This document shows positions 59,225 through 64,000 of a stretch of 64,000 nt of DNA, piece by piece (position 1 is the first letter of the stretch; every line of letters begins with the position of its first letter). Origin of the DNA: Anoplolepis gracilipes (lineage: Eukaryota > Arthropoda > Insecta > Hymenoptera > Formicidae); contig NC_132971.1 of NCBI RefSeq assembly GCF_047496725.1, forward strand, positions 6,560,501-6,624,500. The letters are read 5' to 3'. Under the pieces are notes generated by a model. The model was not told where the DNA came from. It saw only the letters and a program-made list of their open reading frames with translations, and searched no databases. The translations under genes and the position numbers were made by a program.

Positions 59225-59500
59225 ATTTCGATTCATTTTAAATTTTTAGTCTATTTTCAACTTTAATGTTTTTACATTAATAAATTCTAGAGGATTTTGA
59301 TAGGTTTAATTTTTAAAAGGAGTAGAGAAGACTCCTATTTTGTACTTCAAATATGTAATAAACGAACAGTTTCGCTTAGAGGTTTAAAAGAGAAAATTCT
59401 TTCGGCTTACAAAATTAGGTTCAATAATTTCTAGGTTGAATAAAAAGAGTGATTTAATTGCTTAAAATATCAAAGTAGGTGAAAATATTAACTAGAGAAT
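59225..59500. mobile_element. diverged copy of the same family
   Basis: Starts ATTTCGATTCATTTTAAATT, contains AGAGGTTTAAAAGAGAAAATT as in the 51.2-kb copy, and near its end has TGCTTAAAATATCAAAGTAG. Confidence 0.45.
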
Positions 59501-60008
59501 CGCGAGCTATCCTTACAAGAATCTTACAATCCACTTCTGTTCATATTTTTTCTATATTTGCGTGGTAATATCAATAACTTCCCGCTGCATACCGTCGCAT
59601 TCGGACGCGTACTTTCGAGGCTAATGTATTCGGTAAAGCATGCAGTTCGACGGCGTGTTCTGCATCTCGCGGGCATGTTTCGGCTGGATTATGAATTTAT
59701 TGGGGGCCATTCATTAGGGAGAAAGAAAGAAGGAGACATTAGAAGAGACAGTCTCGCGGACGCGTAGGAGTCTGAGAAAAAGGTCTCCTCTCTCTCTCGC
59801 TTTCTCTCTTGCCTCATGAGAGTCGCCACACATCTGTGTAAGATGTATTTAAACATAGGGATTTTGCATAGCACGTTTAAAACGCAGCGATTTAGTTCCA
59901 CGCGCGACGATGGAGGAGGAGATTATTGATACCGATAATCCTACCGGCGCTTCTACCTGCTGTGTTTACGTTCGTAGTGACGATTCGATGGTCTTCGGTA
60001 ACTTTGCT

Positions 60009-60032
60009 AAAAAAAAAAAAAAAAAAAAAAAA
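60009..60032 (+). repeat. poly-A run
   Basis: About 24 consecutive A in GC-balanced surroundings. Confidence 0.9.
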
Positions 60033-61596
60033 CGACCGTGGGATCCATGATTTACTGCGCGTGGCGATTACGAACACGTTTTAATAAATTATAGCGACCG
60101 CTTACGCGAAAGACAGCGATAATAAGGAGATACGTACTATGTTATTAATCCGCGAGTGCTCGAGAAACACAAGTTGTTTTCAATCGAAATGATTCACATC
60201 CTTGTTGACGCGATATATAACTCGTTGTTTGTTTCTGTAATTTAAAAAAAAAAGTTTTATTTTTTCTCTCTCTCTCGATCGATTAATCGAGTCTCATAAA
60301 AATTTGCCGAATCACAACAGAAAGACGTTGCTGCCGTTTTTGCGGATAATCCGCGGAGCGTTATAATTTTATTACAAACCGACAGAACACGGGGGATGTG
60401 GTCGGAGAGGGTGAAAGGACAGGAAGAAAGAGAGATGAAGGTGAAACGGTACATTAAATTAAGTCGGCTTTACGAGACCGGCATGGAAATGAATACGCCA
60501 CGCCGTGCTCGTAGTCTCCCATGCTCACCTTTCTGTACCGCGATACCATAAAGCCTGCCATATCGCGCACGTTGCACCTATGATACGCGCGAATTCGGTC
60601 ACGCAAGAGGCATGGGACACATTAATTTGAATTTATCATGCGAAGTCATGACTTTCATGACACTTCGATTATCACAAAATGATCGATTTTTCAAGAAGAT
60701 GAGATGTAGCAATTAAAATTATTGCTGTCAATATGTTTTTCAATGTATTTAATAAATTCTAAAGGTATATATAGATACGCGGGAATCACATGTACATATC
60801 CTAAATAGAATTGTTGTACTTTTAGAAAGAATTAACGGCATATATAGAGTATCGTATATAATCTACGTGACATTGGAAAATTTTGCGAAAATATTTCCTG
60901 CACGCAACGCGTATAAAACGAAAGAGACATATATGTATACACGTGGGTTACCCATCTCGCTCGTTGCGGGCCGTTCGCGCGATTCACGTTCTAGAATCCG
61001 TTTAAAATTCATCTTCGGAGGACCTCTCTGAAGAATTCTTCTAGATTCTAGATCATCGTCGATCTCCCGCCTCGTCGTCGAGTAATGAGAACAATGCGAG
61101 GCACGTGACACACCGCGGTCATTCTTATTCAGACTTCTCTCCTACTTTAGGTTTTCTCTTTTTCTCTCTCCCTCTTTCTCGTCCTCTTCCGCTCTCTCGG
61201 CGAGATAGTACGACGATGCGCAACGAGTTATAGCGGCACAGAGCGAGGTAAATAATATATTAATATAAGATACGAGTGGCGGTGCGGCGGTTGGCAGGGC
61301 ACCAGGAGGTAATGGATGCCCAGGCTCTCTGGAAGTGACGGCTCTCCGCTGGTTGCGTGGCCATTCGTGCTTAAATTCCTGCTCCTTCCGAGGAGGCCCC
61401 CCGCGGTCCGTGGGTTCCGCTGTCACCACCCCCCGCCAAGGGCCCCCCTCGAAACTACGGTCGGCATGCCCCTACGGCACCGCGTTCCTCCGCCACGTTT
61501 CATCATCGCGGATACTCTCGACGAGGTCCTCGTCGTTTCACGGCCTCGTTCTTCTCCCTCTTTCCGTTTCAATCTCCGCTATATGTCTCTCTCGTT

Positions 61597-61620
61597 TTTT
61601 CTCTCTCTCTCTCTCTCTTT
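61597..61620 (+). repeat. (CT)n microsatellite
   Basis: About 11 CT units. Confidence 0.85.
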
Positions 61621-62234
61621 TAGTTATTGTTGATTTTTTGCAACATTTTTCTCGATAATCTTTTAATTCTGACGTGTTTCGCTCGCTTTGCTTCCTAACA
61701 TTTCTCTCTGGTACGTTTAAGAGTAATTTTAGACGTAAATAAATTTGTACGTATATAAAACCTTCGATATAGAAATTGGACACATTCCATTAGTGTCCGT
61801 GCTTAGAAGACCTAAAAATGTACAAATATAGATATATCTTCGTAAAAAAAAAGTTTCGTGCAAAGTCACCTTGCTACTCATCATTAGAGCGTGACGATAC
61901 CCACACACACACACACATATACAGAACTCCACTCGAACGAGACACTCCCGCGAAAGAACAGCAGGTACGTCTCAAAAATAGTCCCGAAGTAACCGAACCG
62001 AGAGGTTAGACCTCATGAATCTCCATCTTGGAAATAATTAGGGGGACCAAGATCGATGTTCCGGTCTCCGAAAACCGCTCAGCGATAGCATCGGGAACGA
62101 AGGTGAATGAAGGAGCCCATTGATGCGTCCGAGCGTCGTCCTCTTCGCGTTGCTATCAGCACATTCACCGATCCAGTCTAAATATCTTCCTGAATGTCCG
62201 ACGAGCTCTCCTCCTTTCTTTCCCTTCTTTTCCT

Positions 62235-62267
<33 letters not shown>

Positions 62268-62268
62268 C
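62235..62268 (+). repeat. C-run followed by (CT)n
   Basis: About a dozen C then about 11 CT units. Confidence 0.85.
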
Positions 62269-62500
62269 TTCCAAGAAATCGTGCGTCCTTTCCGGGACGA
62301 ATTCTCGAGATAAAAAGGGTCTGAATGAATCAAGGACAACCGCGTCAAAGACCATACGTCGATTTCTTCTTTCTCTTCGTTTCTCATTCGCGCGTGTATC
62401 CTTTCGCGACGAGTACGTCTCGTGTTTCTCGTGCGGTTAGATGTCGCCGAGATGTCGTCATTTTCAAACGATTAGATCGCGCACGGTGGAAAGAGCGTCG

Positions 62501-62524
62501 TTTTTTTTTTTTTTTTTTTTTTTT
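62501..62524 (+). repeat. poly-T run
   Basis: 24 consecutive T. Confidence 0.9.
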
Positions 62525-63241
62525 GATTGCAGTTTGGAGATATAATTTCACGCACAAGCGGAAGTCGGATTCCTCTCCGACGTCCCTTTTTTTACCTGAC
62601 TGATTTCTGCGATTCGACGATTATGTCTATTCTCAACTGGAATCGACGGTCCTCGAATAACCGAAGCTAACATAATGGTGATCGACGAGGATCCGGCGTG
62701 ACGCGATAAGTGTCGACTGTATTCATCACGGTCCGATTGTGACTCATGTTTTCATGGGATTATATTATGCACTAAAAGAAAAATTGACGTGTCCAAAATG
62801 CGCGGTAATAACGATGCCGATAATAACACTAAAGTAACAATTTAGCCGGAATACAGTTACGCACGACAATAGTCTCTACCGGAAAAAAAGACAAAAGGTA
62901 GAAGAAGAATAAATCGATGATGTACTCTTTCATACGTGACAGAATGAACAACCATGCGTTTAGTACTGCATTGTCCGTACCATGACCCTATGACGTGAAT
63001 CTATAAAACTTTTTTTCTCTCTTTCTTTCTTTCTATGCAGTCGTAGATTTTTTCTTGAACAAAAAAACTGGCTTTTATAAATTCTCTTTAATTAATTTAT
63101 TTTACACACAATAGTATTGTCAGATTTTTAACTCGGAAACATGTTAAAATCTCTTTGAAACAAGTAGTATTGTACACATAAATCTTTAGAGAAAATTGTC
63201 CTTTAATTTGCGATTATATTGTTATGCAACTATCATGTAAA

Positions 63242-63302
63242 TTACTCTTCTCTCCCTCTCTCTTTCTCTCTCTCTCTGTCTGTCTCTCTGTCTCTCTGTC
63301 TC
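63242..63302 (+). repeat. CT/CTGT-rich tract
   Basis: Interrupted CT repeat with CTGT units. Confidence 0.85.
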
Positions 63303-64000
63303 TACGATATTCATGTGATGTCTCGTACGTTCGACACTTCGATAATTACTTCGGATGTAAGCGGCGAAGTGTGATAACAATTATATCTTAAACTTGAACA
63401 TCGCGATTCATCATTGTACAAGTCGAACTAAATACTAAATCCAGGATTTCAACTACTCAAACGTGAAACGATACATGCTGCTGTTCACTTTCGATTTTCT
63501 GCGTATTCGCGCACGTGATCTTGAATATACCATATATTTTGTCCAATCAAATATTCACAGAATAAAAATAATATCCACATGTGTAACGTACTATTATTTT
63601 CAATACGATCAATAAGACTAAAGTTTATCTCAAGCATTTCAATATGATTAATGATTAGCCTGAATTTTTTTAACAATATCGAGCTTGACATACATCGAGA
63701 AATATTATAAATTTCCGTTCCATAAACGAAGAGCTTCATTGAAATGTTATATTTGACGTACGTAATTCATTTTTAGAGAAAGTAAACTCTAATTGAGCTT
63801 TATATGTAACGCGGCCAAACGTGATACGGATGAAAAAATAATATTTTAATTGAATATTCTGTATTTTATTGTATAATATAAATGACAAAATTGATAAAAG
63901 TTTGGTTAACTTTGAATCAATTATTTAAAATATATGTGCGAAAAGACAATCATCGTTATCTAGAAGATTCATCGTCATTAACACGAATAAAAACCGGGAT

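Larger units (their letters stand above)
44451..64000. other. upstream non-coding region (gene desert) of mirr
   Basis: About 19.5 kb with no recognisable exon on either strand. It is dominated by AT-rich DNA with simple repeats, a 263-bp imperfect palindrome (48882-49144), a 210-bp MITE (52234-52443) and a cluster of one inverted-repeat transposon family (51.2-59.5 kb). GC-balanced, non-repetitive stretches at about 54230-54900 and 61260-61560 are possible regulatory islands. The longest non-repeat frame is 57641-58228, which I do not recognise. Confidence 0.6.

Noticed and set aside
1..64000. tRNA, rRNA or CRISPR array
   Set aside because: Short GGTTCGA-like words (e.g. near 25523) lack a cloverleaf context. 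No rRNA segments were recognised. The tandem repeats seen are microsatellites or transposon subrepeats without spacer-repeat regularity.

Overview
This is a window of an insect nuclear genome. It is AT-rich and intron-rich, full of microsatellites and small non-autonomous DNA transposons, and its one protein-coding gene is split by very large introns. The translated exons match the insect Iroquois-complex gene mirror (mirr) far better than araucan/caupolican. The microsatellite-rich, CpG-containing background is compatible with Hymenoptera, possibly an ant, but the taxon is an inference and not proven by the sequence.

The gene runs on the minus strand from a start codon at 39912 to a stop at 11157. 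I could join five coding exons with consensus GT/AG boundaries and consistent phases: 39912-39874, 28086-27592, 23703-23591, 12645-12341 and 12115-11157. Together they give 1911 coding bases and a 636-residue protein. It carries a conserved N-terminal cysteine motif (CCDTGRPI/CSCQYELL), the GLDLKEN/WPYPSVYHPYD block, a complete TALE-class homeodomain, an acidic tail, and a C-terminal half with KPRIWSLADMA and DFYRNLYG motifs. Introns are about 11.8, 3.9, 10.9 and 0.2 kb.

Layout: 1-10 kb is the downstream flank, with low-complexity tracts and several short palindromes. 10.0-11.2 kb is the probable 3' UTR. 11.2-39.9 kb is the gene. 39.9-44.4 kb is a GC- and CpG-rich block holding the presumed promoter and 5' UTR. 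44.4-64 kb is an upstream desert without recognisable genes. Long non-coding flanks and introns are typical of Iroquois-complex regulatory landscapes, and several GC-balanced non-repetitive islands are candidate enhancers.

The most unusual structure is a 1381-bp foldback element inside intron 1 (30544-31924). It has two 640-650-bp inverted arms, each built from degenerate ~150-175-bp subrepeats, a 91-bp loop that is an extra subrepeat copy, and a flanking 9-bp direct repeat. This is the architecture of Drosophila Foldback (FB) elements. The upstream desert also holds a cluster of one terminal-inverted-repeat family (about seven or eight copies), and two TA-flanked MITEs and one further large imperfect palindrome are present. 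I found no rRNA, tRNA, CRISPR or recognisable viral gene.
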